Below are positions 24,481 through 39,000 of a stretch of 64,000 nucleotides of DNA, in pieces. The notes under the pieces are model-generated. The model saw nothing but the letters and a program-made list of their open reading frames with translations, was not told the origin of the DNA and did no database searches. A program made the translations under genes and the position numbers. The stretch spans positions 34,640,051-34,704,050 of the forward strand of contig JAPXFY010000031.1 in NCBI GenBank assembly GCA_030674185.1, in the 5' to 3' direction. Each line of letters begins with the position of its first letter. Position 1 is the first letter of the stretch. The DNA is from Monoplex corrugatus. Its lineage: Eukaryota; Mollusca; Gastropoda; Littorinimorpha; Ranellidae.

Positions 24481-24686
24481 TGCGACGACGTGTGTCAACA
24501 GGGAAAGCAGCCAAAGTTTCACACATAAAATCCATTGGGACAAGAGAAATGACCATGGCTATGAACATGAATATGGATATAAACATGAATATATATTGGC
24601 ATACAGATCAAGTTAACACATCTACCGTTATGATCTACATATCAAAATAACAGAGTGGATGAAAGAAAAACTTAGTGGCACTGGGA

Positions 24687-24687
<1 letters not shown>

Positions 24688-24744
<57 letters not shown>

Positions 24745-24912
24745 CAGACAGACAGAGACAGGACAGAGACAGAGACAGAGACAGTCAGACAGAGACAGCA
24801 GAAGAGACAGAGAGACAGAGACAGAGAGAAAGAAACAGAGAGTGAGAATATGTTGGAAAATTGTGCGTGCGCGCGCGTATGATGTGTTGTTGTATGTGTG
24901 TGGTGTGGTGTG

Positions 24913-24955
<43 letters not shown>

Positions 24956-25017
24956 TGTGTGTGTTGTGTGTGTGTGTGTGTGTGGTGTGTGTGTGTGTGT
25001 GTGTGTGTGTGTTGTGA
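24688..25017. repeat. (GA)n, (GACAGA)n and (GT)n arrays
   Basis: GA/GACAGA tract at 24690-24845 just outside the right arm, then GT-rich tract at 24865-25017. Confidence 0.95.
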
Positions 25018-25084
25018 TAGAGACGATGACAATTTAGATCAACGGTCACACACGTCTAACAGGCTAAGTGCAACCCAGCTCAGC

Positions 25085-25145
25085 ATCTTGTTTCGTTCGT
25101 TCTTTGATTTAACGTCTTTTCACTATGAGTGATATTAGACGAAAT
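25085..25145 (-). repeat. Isolated LINE-A 3' end
   Basis: Minus-strand copy of the LINE-A terminal hairpin and AAAGAACGAAC tail, extended by one ACGA unit. No coding sequence is attached, so it is a severely 5'-truncated insertion. Confidence 0.6.
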
Positions 25146-25164
25146 CATCATATTATCATCTTGT

Positions 25165-25410
25165 TTGTGCGTGTGTATGTGCGTGTATGTGTGTGGTGTG
25201 TGTGTGTTGCATGTGTGTGTGTGTGTGATGTGTGTGTGTGTGATGTGTGGTGTGTGTGTGTGTGAGTGTGTGTAATTGTGAGTGTGTGTTGAGTGTGTGT
25301 ATTTGGTGGTGTATTGTGTGTTGTGTTGTGTGTGTGTGTGTCTTGTCTGTGTGTGTCTGTGTGTATCAGTGTCTGTGTGCGTGCGTGTGTCTGTGTACGT
25401 ATGTGTGCAC
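25165..25410. repeat. (GT)n-rich tract
   Basis: Imperfect GT array with TGTTG and GTAT interruptions. It lies in the likely 3' flank of the P450 gene. Confidence 0.9.
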
Positions 25411-25418
25411 GTGCATTG

Positions 25419-25424
25419 TTTATT
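25419..25424 (-). promoter_or_regulatory. Candidate polyadenylation signal of the P450 gene
   Basis: AATAAA on the minus strand about 340 bp after the P450 stop codon. Position and orientation fit a 3' UTR end, but the word is common in AT-rich sequence. Confidence 0.35.
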
Positions 25425-25760
25425 TGTTCCATTCCTGTAAAGTGCAAAAAGCACATTTTTGACATGGACTGTTAGCGCTTTATAAACGATATTATTATCA
25501 TTATTAGGTTGAAAATCAATAAGCCACATGTCCACTACCACAATTCAATCAGACAATTGTCTTGGTAAGGGATAGCATAAACGGGTATTTTCAATTCCTT
25601 CACCTGGATGCATTATAGTTTAGGTAATTTTTGTGAGCTTAATATTTGTTAGGTAGATCAGATGAGCTACATCAAAGGTCTAAATATGGCGAGGCTTACC
25701 AGAGCACAGGTCTAGAAAAAAGCAACCAACAAACGAAACTCGTCTCAAGGTCTCTAATTT

Positions 25761-25936
25761 CTATCGCCGTTTTGCTACAATGGGTTGAGGCTCGGCTGTG
25801 AAGGTGACGATCATGTGACCTTTAAGGTCAGGCTGTCGACCTTCAGCTGAGCAGAAGGTAAAGCGCTGCAGGAGAGTAGTGAAGAGAACAAACATTTCCA
25901 TGCGTACCAGCACCTCGCCCAGACACACCCGTGGTC
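25761..25936 (-). CDS. P450 last exon (haem Cys, C-terminus)
   Basis: Acceptor TTTGGCAG before 25936, phase 1. It encodes [15 protein letters not shown], the cysteine ligand and helix L, then a normal C-terminal sheet ending in AKRR and a TAG stop. Together with the previous exon it gives the full F-x2-G-x-R-x-C-x-G signature. Confidence 0.93.
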
Positions 25937-26936
25937 CTGCCAAAGTTGAGATCTTTATTCAATTCACATGCACAACACTTTACGTATACTTACCTCCACA
26001 TTGTTCATCTCAGTGAAACCCTTCTAAGAATTTTATTCTTCTTAGTGGGCTCTCATATTCTATCAATACTAAAGCAGGTAAGCTATTTTATACTGCCCAT
26101 ATCAAAGTCCACATTGCCCTTGCATCAATAATACGAATGCTTGCAGTGAAGCTCTATGAACAAAATTCATTCCCTACACCGAAGAGCAGAAAAACTTTTA
26201 GTAACTGACAACCCCCTAACCACAGGCCAAAAACTAAAAAAGCAGGAATTTTATCATTCAAAAACCAACTCAAACACAACAAAAGCACACAAATGTACAA
26301 AACCGTGCACAGATTCACCCCAAAATATTTGACAGAACTATTTCTCCCAAGCCAAATACCACACAAAAATTCAAGATACCATCCTTATCTTTTAAGACCA
26401 AGATTAGACATACTTAAAACAAGCATCTCCTTCTCTGGTACCTGGTGAAATAAGCTTTAAATGAAACCCTCACAAATACCTGCTCGAAAGATCGTAAATA
26501 ATTGGTCTAAAATCTCCTTTCTACATCTACTGTGCTGATAAAACCTTTAATCAGCCATTATTATCCCACTTCTACGCTATCATCTGTCGTAACAAAATAT
26601 TGAATCTTTGTTCTCTTGAATCCCTTCCTACTGATTTGATGATGTTAATCCATTTATGATTTTTGACTATTTACTGTTAACGGTTCACCTCTTTCCATCA
26701 TAGCGTCAGAGTTGATTTGTACCCCCCCCCTTCCCCACACCACCCACTGTTTGCTCTTTATTACTTCTTTTACTTTCCTCGTCTCGTGTACGTCTATATC
26801 AGTAATTCATAATATACACTGTTGTTGTTAGGGATTGACATGTGCTGACAGGTTTACGTGTACTAGCTGCCTTTACCTCATGCTTTTGTAATGCAGTTGC
26901 TGGATTAACATATATATATATATTATATATAATATA

Positions 26937-26973
<37 letters not shown>

Positions 26974-27025
26974 TGTATGTGTGTGGTGTGTTGTGTGTTG
27001 TAGTGTGTGTGTGTGTATGTATGTA

Positions 27026-27058
<33 letters not shown>

Positions 27059-27073
27059 GTGTGTGTGTATGTG

Positions 27074-27154
<81 letters not shown>

Positions 27155-28141
27155 ACCTTCCACCACCAATTCAGTCTTAACTTGCAGTCAGTCGAACAGC
27201 ACTAGAAGCTGAAAAGATGACTGAGGGTCTATCTGGGGTGTTTTGACTTTTTCTCAAAATTGATTTCTGTGGACTATAAACTATCCCCCTCAGAATTTTC
27301 TTTTTTCAAAAAATATCGCTAATCAATTAAAAATGGTATCTATTGTAGCAGAAAGAAAACAATTTCTTACCAAAAGTACCTATTTTTGTCTCGTATTGCG
27401 AACCATAACCTGCACAGAACCCCCACATGTAATATACTGACAGAAAGCTCTTTGGTGCACCTTTCGGATAATGACAGCTAAATTAGAAACAAACCGGGTC
27501 AAAGCCACCAAATGAAGAAATTTAAGGTAAAGTGTAGGAGAGTACATAAAAACTTTAGAAGTCGTTTTCTCAAAATGGCTGTCACACAACTTAATGACTT
27601 TAAACATACATAACGTCTACCTTTTTTTGAGTACAAGCTTTATTCAAGTACCAAAATAATCAGAAGAATGTACACTTTCCAGTGATATGTATATCTCAAA
27701 ATACCCAAAATGCTAATTAAGACTGATTTTGTGCTGGGAGGTCACATATGTGTTTAGGCGTCAGCAGACCTGTGAGATCAAACATTTACCCCCTTTAGCC
27801 AGCAGGTGCTAGGAACAGGTTGAACTCAAGACGTTCCGAGTGAAGTAGACTGTCCTGGCCACTTGGCTGTCAGGCCTGTCAGTTGGCTGATGAGCAGTCT
27901 GATAGAATTGTTGTGTTTGATCTATGTAGCTGTACAATGTAAGTGTGAGCTTCGTCACTGAACGTCACGTTATTGTGGAGATGAGATGTAATGATGGATA
28001 CTGTTTTAACGTTGTCTTCCTCGTCATTATCAGAACTGTCGTCGTTAACAAGGTCTCTACCATTGACGATATAGAATTCCCTCAGTTCGATTGTATACGG
28101 TGACATTATATATCAATTGTCACACTCATAACAACACACAC

Positions 28142-28237
<96 letters not shown>

Positions 28238-29843
28238 CTTTCAGCCTCAAGACTATCCATACCATTGTAAGTGACAAGAATTATCCCTAAAGAGACCTGA
28301 CACTCACCAACAGAAAACGGCAAGAAGTTTTCCTTGGGGTGACAGTACTTTCCATCCTGATCCAAGAACCGTTCAGGTCTAAAGACATCAGGGTCGGGCC
28401 AGACGGCAGGGTTGAGGTGTATCTCACTGATGTTGGGGACGATGATGCTGTCGGCAGGTATCGTGTAGCCGTTTATCTTCCCCTCCTTCACTGCCAGGTG
28501 TGGAAAACCGAGAGGAGCTGCCATCATGCATATGGACACAGAAATCAATACAAAAAAAAAAAAAAATAACACAAACACAAAAGTGCTCTTTGAAGAGAAT
28601 ATTGACATATTCCGCATCAAATGCTCCCTCGTAAACTTAAATCCCTTTACAGAGATCCTACGACAGCTGCGCAGAAAACTTACCAGACCATACCTGATGC
28701 AGGCTCTGTCAATGTTCTGTGTTCATCAACAGTCACAGAATCAGGTCACAGTCGGATATTCCTAAAGACCACCAAGCTACCGTAGAGGTCCCCAAAATTA
28801 TACCTTGTATCTGCCTGGAGCAGCAAACTTTGAGTCTTTAAGCAAGCTTTTTATGATGGACATGAACACCTGGAGATTCTGTGGCAGGAGCTTATGCTGG
28901 AATTATTTCCAGAATTTGCTGTCCGGACTTTGTTCAAGACGGATTCACCGCACTTGGACAATTCCATATGCGATCCACGAAAATCTGCCGGTAATATCTG
29001 GCAGACTTCCTGAGCCTGTGCAGAACAGTGTGCGCTGGCAAGGTGATACAATGGGGAAGGGGACGTAAGGAACGCTAAGTTGACATCACCAGAATGCCAG
29101 ACACATGTAGATGGACAGAGAACAAGCCAGTCTGTAATGTTTTGGGCTGTGATTCAACTTAAGATGTCAGATCCAATCTTAAGAAAAAAACAACCAGCCA
29201 GCAAAAAAACAGAACAAAAACAAACAAACAATTAAACAACAACAAAAAACAAACATACAAACAAAAAACACCAGTGGCCCATCCCACGTTCATACCCACA
29301 ACACCTGCCACATGGACATAGTGCTCAACAACTGACGTAATGGGTCTTCTGAAAGCATTGTGCTCAAACAAGTGACCTAATGCGCCCGCTTATTTCAGAG
29401 ATAAAACGGTAAACGACAACATCAAAACCAGCTTCTGTGTTTGTGTATGTGGCAGTGGGGATTTTCAGGATGTGACACTGTCCTCCGCTCACATTATGTA
29501 ACTGTGTTTACTAAACTTTTGACCTTGATCTTCACCCAATATTCATGAATCTGTACGTCATAGTGGACTAAGCAGCTGCATATTGAATAGCGTAAAAGGC
29601 TTGATAGAAAAGATCCAAAGGACTGTGTTGTATTAGACATTGCAGAATTAGCCGGTAGAGGAAGTTAAAATACTACTGCTACTTCTGCTACTGCTATTAC
29701 TACTATTATTGTTACTACAACAACTACTACTACTAATGATAATGATGATAATAATAAGACTAACAATAAGAACAATTTCTAAACCACCCACTGTAATTCT
29801 GTACCCAACACACACACACACATACACACACACACACACACAC

Positions 29844-29897
<54 letters not shown>

Positions 29898-32800
29898 CAC
29901 ACATACTCGTCTGTGCACCACCACCACCACCCAAACGCGCACACATATAGTCAAACCACATATACTCTACGCGTACACTCACACATGCACACCCCCACAC
30001 TCACCCATAAACACCCACACAAACCCCCTCCCCCAACACACAAACACACTCGGAAAGAGAGGAAAACACAGGCAGTTACGTACATTCAAGCACACACACA
30101 AAAAGTCCAGGTAATGTACAACAATTCAACAGTTCTAGGTGGAGATAAACAATTGTCTGTTGAAGAGAGAAGCTTTACATGTATGTACGGACGTGAAACT
30201 GGGAAAGGAAGGAATACGACGTAAGTTAATGGCAGTCAGTTCCGGAATGTTGAAGCAGAACGAGAGAATGCCTTGAAACCATGTTTGTTTCTGTTTGATA
30301 GGGGAAATTGATATATTCGGTCGTCACAAAGCATTGCATATTGTATTAGGTAGTTCAGAATTGGTTAGTAGAAGAAGTCAAAAGTATTGCATATTGTATT
30401 AGGTAGTTCAGAATAAGTCAGTAGAAGAGGTCAAAAGTATTCAGAATAAGTCAGTAGAAGAGGTCAAAAGTATTGCATATTGTATTCGATAGTTCAGAAT
30501 AAGTCAGTAGAAGAGGTCAAAAGCATTGCATATTGTATTCGATAGTTCAGAATAAGTCAGTAGAAGAGGTCAAAAGTATTGCATATTGTATTCGATAGTT
30601 CAGAATAAATCAGTAGAAGAGGTAAAAAATATTGCATATCGTATTCGATAGTTCAGAATAAGTCAGTAGAAGAGGTAAAAAATATTGCATATTGTATTCG
30701 ATAGTTCAGAATAAGTCAGTAGAAGAGGTCAAAAGTATTGCATATTGTATTCGATAGTTCAGAATAAGTCAGTAGAAGAGGTCAAAAGCATTGCATATTG
30801 TATTCGATAGTTCAGAATAAGTCAGTAGAAGTCAAAAGTATTGCATATTGTATTCGATAGTTCAGAATAAGTCAGTAGAAGAGGTCAAAAGCATTGCATA
30901 TTGTATTCGATAGTTCAGAATAAGTCAGTAGAAGAGGTCAAAAGTATTGCATATTGTATTCGATAGTTCAGAATAAGTCAGTAGAAGAGGTCAAAAGCAT
31001 TGCATATTGTATTCGATAGTTCAGAATAAATCAGTAGAAGAGGTCAAAAGCATTGCATATTGTATTCGATAGTTCAGAATAAGTCAGTAGAAGAGGTCAA
31101 AAGTATTGCATATTGTATTCGATAGTTCAGAATAAGTCAGTAGAAGAGGTCAAAAGCATTGCATATTGTATTCGATAGTTCAGAATAAGTCAGTAGAAGT
31201 CAAAAGTATTGCATATTGTATTCGATAGTTCAGAATAAGTCAGTAGAAGAGGTCAAAAGCATTGCATATTGTATTCGATAGTTCAGAATAAGTCAGTAGA
31301 AGAGGTCAAAAGTATTGCATATTGTATTCGATAGTTCAGAATAAGTCAGTAGAAGAGGTCAAAAGCATTGCATATTGTATTCGATAGTTCAGAATAAGTC
31401 AGTAGAAGTCAAAAGTATTGCATATTGTATTCGATAGTTCAGAATAAGTCAGTAGAAGAGGTCAAAAGCATTGCATATTGTATTCGATAGTTCAGAATAA
31501 GTCAGTAGAAGAGGTCAAAAGCATTGCATATTGTATTCGATAGTTCAGAATAAGTCAGTAGAAGAGGTCAAAAGCATTGCATATTGTATTCGATAGTTCA
31601 GAATTAGTCAGTAGAAGAGGTCAAAAGCATTGTATATTATATTAGTTAATCAGAAGTAGTCAGTGAATGAAGTCAAAGACATTGCATATTGTATTAGATA
31701 GTTCAGAATTAGTCAGTAGAAAAAATCAAATGCGTTGCACGTTGTATTAGATAGTGCAGACTGGACCTCCTCGACACAAGATCACCCCATGGGTTATCTG
31801 TAGCCTAGTTGAGATTTTGTCATTGAGGGTTTTCTATGCTTCATATTGTTTATACCCCATTTGACCACAACAGGTAGCACACTGTAATGAAGGCTGGATC
31901 TGATCGACGATGAACAAAAGTGAACTTCATTAGGCATAAAACTTCTATATAATACTGCACGTGTCCGACAGGTAAGTGGTTCAGACATCAGTCACGATGG
32001 CTACTTCGCTTGAAACGCCTGACCACCTCAGAAGTACGAGTTCGAACCCAGGAGGAAAAAAACAAAGAAAGAAAACGCGCGACAGCAGAAGAGAGAGTCA
32101 TGAACTAGATGCAGACCACAGCCTTTAGAGTGTAAACAGTGTAGAGCGGTAACATTTGCTTGAGGGGGACTTCTACTCTGAGATCTTCTGCTGTCCAGCT
32201 CCACCAGATGTTATTGCTGCTGTAATCATGATGAGTCAGTGTAGCAGTCTGAATGGCGTGTAGACAACATGTAAGGACACGAGGATAAAGACATTGGTCA
32301 TGTTCACGTGGATGGTGTGGACTTGCTTGTTGGTCATGTTCACGTGGATGGTGTGGACTTGCTTGTTGGTCATGTTCACGTGGATGGTGTGGACTTGCTT
32401 GTTGGTCATGTTCACATGGATGGTGTGGACTTGCCTGTTGGTCATGTTCACGTGGATGGTGTGGACTTGCTTGTTCCAGTAAAGATCTTAAGACAGATCA
32501 GCCTTGGAGTACTTAACATCATCCAGCCATTAAAAGGTAGAAGCAGTGAAAATAGACGAGGTTTGCATTTTTTTGCCATCAAATTTCCCATCTGTTTTAG
32601 CTATATGAGTCTTTATGCTGGAGGACATGGATGTCAATTTCGATCAGATTGATTTTGTAGTACTATCCTTCAGTCCTCACCCATCCCAGAAAGATCCCAA
32701 TCAACTGACTGAACAAAAAGCCGCGGCCCAGCAGCCAAACAGATTTTAAAAGGGCACTGCGGATGAAAAGTTGGATTTAAAAAAAAAAAAAATTCTTGTT

Positions 32801-34789
32801 GATAATCAAACAGTGACTAAGCCATCGTAACACTGGTTACGCTGATTACAGGTGGTATGCATTTAAGGTTATTGCATTATGTTCTCAGAAGACATATGCA
32901 GTTATGATGCAGGCTTAGATACAGGCATACATGTACATGCAGTATGAGGCAGGCAAAAATAGTATTACAGACAGACTGACAGAAAGAGAGATACCTATTG
33001 TGTTGAGGCGAAAAATTTCGGATATGACCGCTTCAATGTAGGGCAAGTTCTTTTGGTCCTCCATGGTCACTGGTCGGTGTTGTCCAATAACCTGTGTGCA
33101 GTAGACAGTTAACAATGATAATACAGAGGCCATGTACATATTGCTAGTAGTTTATTGAGATGTTTGTGATGAAATAATTGATAGTACAGAGGCGATGTAC
33201 ATATTGCTAGTAGTTTATTGAGATGTTTGTGATGAAACAATTGATAGTACAGAGGTCATGAACACATTGCTAGTTGTTTATTGAGATGTTTGTGATTAAA
33301 TAATTGATAGTACAGAGGTCATGCACATATTGCTAGTTGTTTATTGAGATGTTTGTGATTGAATAATTGATAGTACAGGGGTCATGTACACATTGCTAGT
33401 TGTTTATTGAGATGTTTGTGATTAAATAATTGATAGTACAGGAGTCATGCACACATTGCTAGTGTTTATTGAGATGTTTGTGATTGAATAATTGATAGTA
33501 CAGGGGTCATGTACACATTGCTAGTTGTTTATTGAGATGTTTGTGATTAAATAATTGATAGTACAGGAGACATGCACACATTGCTAGTGTTTATTGAGAT
33601 GTTTGTGATTGAATAATTGATAGTACAGGGGTCATGTACATATTGCTAGTAGTTTATTAAAATGTTTGTGATTAAATAATTGATATACAGAGGCCATGCA
33701 CACATTGCTAGTTGTTTATTGAAATGTTTGTAATTAAATAATTGATAGTACAGGGGTCATGCACACATTGCTAGTAGTTTATTGAAATGTTTGTGATTAA
33801 ATAATTGATAGTACAGAGGCCATGCACACATTGCTAGTGTTTATTGAGATGTTTGTGATTGAATAATTGATAGTACAGGGGTCATGTATACATTGCTAGT
33901 AGTTTATTGAGATGTTTGTGATTAAATAATTGATAGTACAGGGGCCATGTACACATTGCTAGTACAGATGTTTGTGATTAAATAATTGATAGTACAGGGG
34001 CCATGCACACATTGCTAGTAGTTTATTGAGATGTTTGTGATGAAATAATTGATAGTACAGGGGTCATGTACACATTGCTAGTAGAGATGTTTGTGATGAA
34101 ATAATTGATAGTACAGGGGCCATGTACACATTGCTAGTAGTTTATTGAGATGTTTGTGATGAAATAATTAATAGTACAGGGGCCATGCACATATTGCTAA
34201 TAGTTTATTGAGATGTTTGTGATTGAATAATTGATAGTACAGAGGCCATGCACACATTGCTAGCAGAGATGTTTGTGATTAGATAATTGATAGTACAGAG
34301 GCCATGCACACATTGCTAGCAATGTAAAATTCGCCCTTTCATCATGAACTTCTAGGGTTTTACAAGACAGGAAATAACTTTAGCTCACAGATTATGTCTC
34401 AACTCACTCCGAACTAAATTCAGTAAAACCATCAAATGTATCTGTAGTGATTTTATAACAGTTAATCATCTTTTGTGTTGTCAGCAAATGCTACCATATT
34501 TCCCTACATCAGTTACAAATCTAAAACAGAAACATACTGATTTCACTCTGTATTTACACATTGCTAGGCATTTACTGCTCAGTCCCATAGGTCGTTTCCT
34601 TTGATTAAGCCTGATTGTTTTATACCTGTAACTCCCACCTATCCCTGTTTATTTGCTTGTTAGGTTTTTCCTTATTCCTTGACTGACACAACGTTTTTAC
34701 CTCGATAGAAAATTCCTCTTCTCCACCTTATCCCATCAGACAATAACAGATGCTTTATCGTACGTCAGCACAGGCACCTACATACTCAT

Positions 34790-34822
<33 letters not shown>

Positions 34823-34841
34823 CACACACACACACACACAC

Positions 34842-34891
<50 letters not shown>

Positions 34892-35959
34892 ACCCTGTAC
34901 AAACTAATGCAGCCTGGCAGTTCTAACGTTCTGAATGCTTTTCTGTATGATGATACCTTATAATGAACAATGCCAACGTGACTTCATGGATTCATCCATC
35001 CCATAGTCACCTCTCTATATTATTTATTTATTTATTTCAATGTTTATTTATTTATCTATTTCTTGTCCATTCATTTTATTTTATTTTATTTTGTTTCATT
35101 TCATTTTATTTTAATTTATTTATTTATTTATTTATTTCATTTCATTTTTTTCGTCAAAAAACACATATGTGAACAGACGTTAAAAGAAATAACAAACAAG
35201 GACGATATTGTTAACGATAAGGATGCTGGTAGATCTGGTGTTAGTGTTACTTGGTTATTATTGCTAGATAATGCTGTGACCATTCAAATGAAGATTATGA
35301 CAATGACAATGATGACAACAAAGTTGTAACCAGTTTTGTTGCCCAGACTTCACCTCATCGACACAGTTCTGGCACTGTTCCTGTATGTGAGGATGGGCAA
35401 CGAGGTACAGGATCAACCAATCCATAGCGGTAGATGTGGTCTCAGTTCCAGCAACAAATAGGTCAATGATCACACGCCTCATGCTGACCTCTGAAACAAA
35501 CAAGCCACAAACATCAAACACAATAGAAATGAAACATACTTTCTGTTACTGGATGGGGGGAGCCCAGACCAATGCCCAAACATTATTAGGTCAGATCACT
35601 TTCAGGTCCTTAACATACTTTCTGTTACTGGATGGGCAGCCCAGACCAATGCCCAAACATTATTAGGTCAGATCACTTTCAGGTCCTTAAATACTTTCTG
35701 TTACTGGATGGGGAACCCAGACCAATGCCCAAACATTATTAGGTCAGATCGCTTTCAGGTCCTTTGTCACCAGTGTGAACTGTTGTCATGTGACAAAGTT
35801 TCCCAGCTCCCTCAAGCAAGATAAATAAGAGACGGTTGTCGTTCAGTCCCGTTTCCATTCATTCGCACAGAACCTCGAAAGACAGGCATAGTTCAATTGT
35901 TTGTAAATGCAGTGCCCCCTCCTAACACACACATACACACACACACACACACACACGGG

Positions 35960-36033
<74 letters not shown>

Positions 36034-39000
36034 CACATGTGTTCAAATGACCACACGCGGTACTGTACATGATAATAACTGAAGAAGCAGTGTTCATTCT
36101 GCACAGATGTGTTAGTGCCTAAACCCCTTAGCTTGTAGAAAAATTTGTAGAAAAATTGATTAAGCACGTTAAAGATCTGTAAGTCATACCAGTGTCCGTT
36201 GTCTTATGGAAACATGAAAACACTGAACACACTCGCCCCCTGAAGACACAGTACGCAGACTACGTAGCAACATACTGTCTGCACAGTGTGGTCAATAACC
36301 ACATGCATACAAGCATCCTAGAAAAATTGGAACGCTACGAAAAGCAGTCCCCCACCCCCTTAAACAAACAAACAAACCAAAACCAAAAAAAAAACCCAAC
36401 CAACCAACCCACCCTCGCCCTCACCCACCAATCAATCACCAAGCAAACCACATACAACAACAGCAGCAAATAAGAACAACAACAACTGTCGCCCATGAAT
36501 ATAATCTAGCAAAAACATGTCAGTGTAGTTTCCCTGTATTAACTTAATCTTGTTTTTAGCAGATTGTTTTACTGGAACTTCCCAACAGAAACACTACAAA
36601 TGGTTTCAGCTGAACTGACCTGAATTAGGGTCGAACATGAAAAAGGGTGGCAAAACGTCACAACGGATGAGTATGTGTCTGTATGTGTGTCTGTGTGTGC
36701 TGTCAGTAATGTGGTTACAAACTACATTTCACCAGACAATACTATGCCATGTCCAGAATACATAGGAAAACAGAAGCTGAAATGTTTCCGTCAGCTCATG
36801 AGGCTTCCAAGTAGAACAGCCAGCAAACAAAGGTTATAACACGAAAAGTCATGGATCCAAAGGAAGGGAGCCTCATAGGAAAAAATGGACAGAAGGTGTA
36901 AAAGAAACAACTGAGAGAATCAACCTAACTATGGCAGACCCTACCTACCTGGCCCACATCCGAAAGCTGCATCTCCCCTCAACGCTTAACGGTACAAGAG
37001 GACAGCAAAAGTAAGTAAAGTAATGAATACTTTATGCTGATAATGATATTCATGACTTTCGGTCAATCTCACTTCTTAACTCAAAACAATATAGATCTTA
37101 ATGCCACGTAAGAACTCTTTCAATTTCGATATACATGGAATGACAAAATGTCCACTTTCAGGTGGAATTTTCGAGTTTTGTCACCACAAGTACAACGGAA
37201 TAAAGCTCCAGGTAGACTTGATTTGTCTGTTAGGACTTAATTGGAATCCGTCAGAATAGGCATAACACAATACACGGCTAGACATTATCATGGACAACAC
37301 ACAGACATTATCATGGACAACACACAGACATTATCATAGGACAACACACAGACATTATCATGGACAACACACAGACATTACTATGGACAACACACAGACA
37401 TTACCATAGACAACACACAGACATTACATAGGACAACACACAGAATTATCATGGACATACACAGACATTATCATGGACAACACACAGACATTATATAGAC
37501 AACACACAGACATTATCATGGACAACACACAGACATTACCATAGACAACACACAGACATTACATGGACACACACAGACATTATCACGGACAACACACAGA
37601 CATTACATGGACAACACACAGACATTATCATGGACAACACACAGACATTATCATGGACACACAAGACATTACATAGGACAACACACAGACATTACCATAG
37701 ACAACACACAGACATTACATAGACAACACACAGACATTATCATGGACAACACACAGACATTATCATGGACAACACACAGACATTATCATGACAACACACA
37801 GACATTATCATGGACAGACACACAGACATTACCATAGAATCATACACACAAGACATTACCATAGACAACACACAGACATTATCATGGACAACACACAACA
37901 TGACAACAACAGCATTGACATGACAACACAGACATTATCATGGACACACAGACATTATCATGGACAACACACAGACATTATCTATGGACAACACACAGAC
38001 ATTATATAGACAACACAGAACATTACATGGACATGACACACAGACATTATCATGGACAAACAACGACACATTACTGACACACAGACATTACATGGACAAC
38101 ACACAGACATTACATGGCAACACAGACATACAGAAACACAGACATTATCATGGACAACACACAGACATTATCATGGACATCACACAGACATTATCATGGA
38201 CAACACACAGACATTATCATGGACAGCACACAGACATTATCATGGACATCACACAGACATTATCATGGACAACACACAGACATTATCATGGACAGCACAC
38301 AGACATTACCATGGAACACACAGACATTATCATGGACAACACACAGACATTATCATGGACACACACAGACATTACTATGGACAACACAGACATTATCATG
38401 GACAACACACAGACATTACCATAGACAACACACAGAATTACTATGGACAACACACAGACATTATCATGGACAGCACACAGACATTATCATGGACAACACA
38501 CAGACATTATCATGGACAACACACAGACATTACATGGACACACACAGACATTATCATGGACAACACACAGACATTATCATGGACATCACACAGACATTAT
38601 CTGGACAACACACAGACATTATCATGGAAAACACACAGACATTATCATGGACATCACACAGACATTATCATGGACACACACAGACATTATCATGGACATC
38701 ACACAGACATTACCATGACATCACACAGACATTATCATGGAACACAGACATCATGACATCACACGACATTACTCATGGACAACACAGACATTTCATGGAC
38801 AGCACAATATTACTATGGACAACACACAGACATTACATGGACATACACAGACATTACCATGGACAACACACAGACATTATATGGACATACCAGACATTAT
38901 CATGTACAACACACAGACATTATCATGGACAATACATAGACATTACTATGGACATCACACAGACATTATCATGGGCATCACACAGACATTACTATGGACA

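Larger units (their letters stand above)
15562..24675 (-). repeat. Right arm of giant inverted repeat
   Basis: Reverse complement of 545-8790; see the left arm for matched checkpoints. It is about 0.87 kb longer, mostly because of a 604-bp MITE (21769-22372) and a longer pentanucleotide array. Its inner edge lies inside LINE-B, which continues unbroken into the spacer, so this arm appears to be the original and the left arm the inverted copy. Confidence 0.95.

Noticed and set aside
30330..31760. Resemblance of regularly spaced repeats to a CRISPR array
   Set aside because: Units are contiguous tandem copies without unique spacers, and the genome is clearly eukaryotic.
31986..32075. Functional tRNA gene
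   Set aside because: B-box-like word present, but no acceptor-stem pairing or plausible anticodon arm; an A-rich tail suggests a SINE.
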